Source: Trogon surrucura (lineage: Eukaryota; Chordata; Aves; Trogoniformes; Trogonidae). From it: DNA of 64,000 bases. Where the stretch lies: contig CM036658.1 of assembly GCA_020746105.1 (NCBI GenBank), forward strand, positions 32,699,099-32,763,098. The letters run 5' to 3'. Shown here one piece after another: positions 63,849 to 64,000 of the stretch; the first letter of the stretch is position 1; each line of letters begins with the position of its first letter. The position numbers and the translations under genes are program-made. The notes beneath the pieces are model-generated. The model saw nothing but the letters and a program-made list of their open reading frames with translations. It had not been told where the DNA came from and did not search any database.

Positions 63849-64000
63849 TCAATTGGAACAAATATTTATTAACTGTCAAATGTCCTCACTGGCTTACACA
63901 TGACATAAAGATTAATATTCTTGATAACTTACAGCAAAATTCAATCAAATTAAGATGACGAGTGTTTGCTTGTCTAACTGTTTTAATTGCATATTCCTTT

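Overview
This window is vertebrate nuclear DNA from a bird, most likely a passerine. Four observations point there: abundant chicken-repeat-1 (CR1) LINEs ending in ATTCTGTG/ATTCTATG microsatellites; bird-type endogenous retrovirus LTRs; a SINE at 22.7-22.9 kb with a tRNA-Ile-like head and a CR1 tail, which matches the passerine family TguSINE1; and intron-rich genes in a low-gene, AT-rich background. I see no bacterial genes or CRISPR arrays.

Two host genes are present, both on the minus strand. COMMD10 is represented by its CpG-island promoter and its first five coding exons (47019 down to 19520). They have clean splice sites and compatible phases and encode the first ~164 residues. The last ~30 codons were not found and probably lie left of position 1. 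About 16 kb upstream are the last two coding exons of ARL14EPL (63815 down to 63098), with the rest of that gene beyond the right edge. The order ARL14EPL-COMMD10 in the same direction matches human 5q23, so this is conserved synteny (in birds probably on Z, an inference).

Region by region: 1-19.5 kb is presumed COMMD10 intron 5, mostly unique sequence with one long CR1 (3.86-5.34 kb), one solo LTR (11.8-12.8 kb), one candidate LTR and two small CR1 scraps. The 22-kb intron 4 (19.6-42.1 kb) carries the SINE and many CR1 fragments on both strands, including one with a 5' inversion. Introns 3 and 2 (42.2-46.8 kb) are mostly unique, with one candidate LTR. The promoter CpG island (46.56-47.2 kb) is followed at once by a solo LTR and a CR1.

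The intergenic stretch holds the most striking element: a 5,034-bp provirus (53377-58410, minus strand). Its two 377-bp LTRs look identical, it is flanked by a 6-bp target duplication, and it has a lysine-tRNA primer site. Its gag and dUTPase-protease frames are open, but pol and env are reduced to remnants. It looks like a recently inserted, non-autonomous betaretrovirus-like (ERVK-type) element. The right end holds two more CR1 copies before ARL14EPL.

All identifications come from reading the sequence against remembered family features. No database search was run, and repeat boundaries are approximate to roughly 10-30 bp except where TG...CA ends or splice sites fix them.
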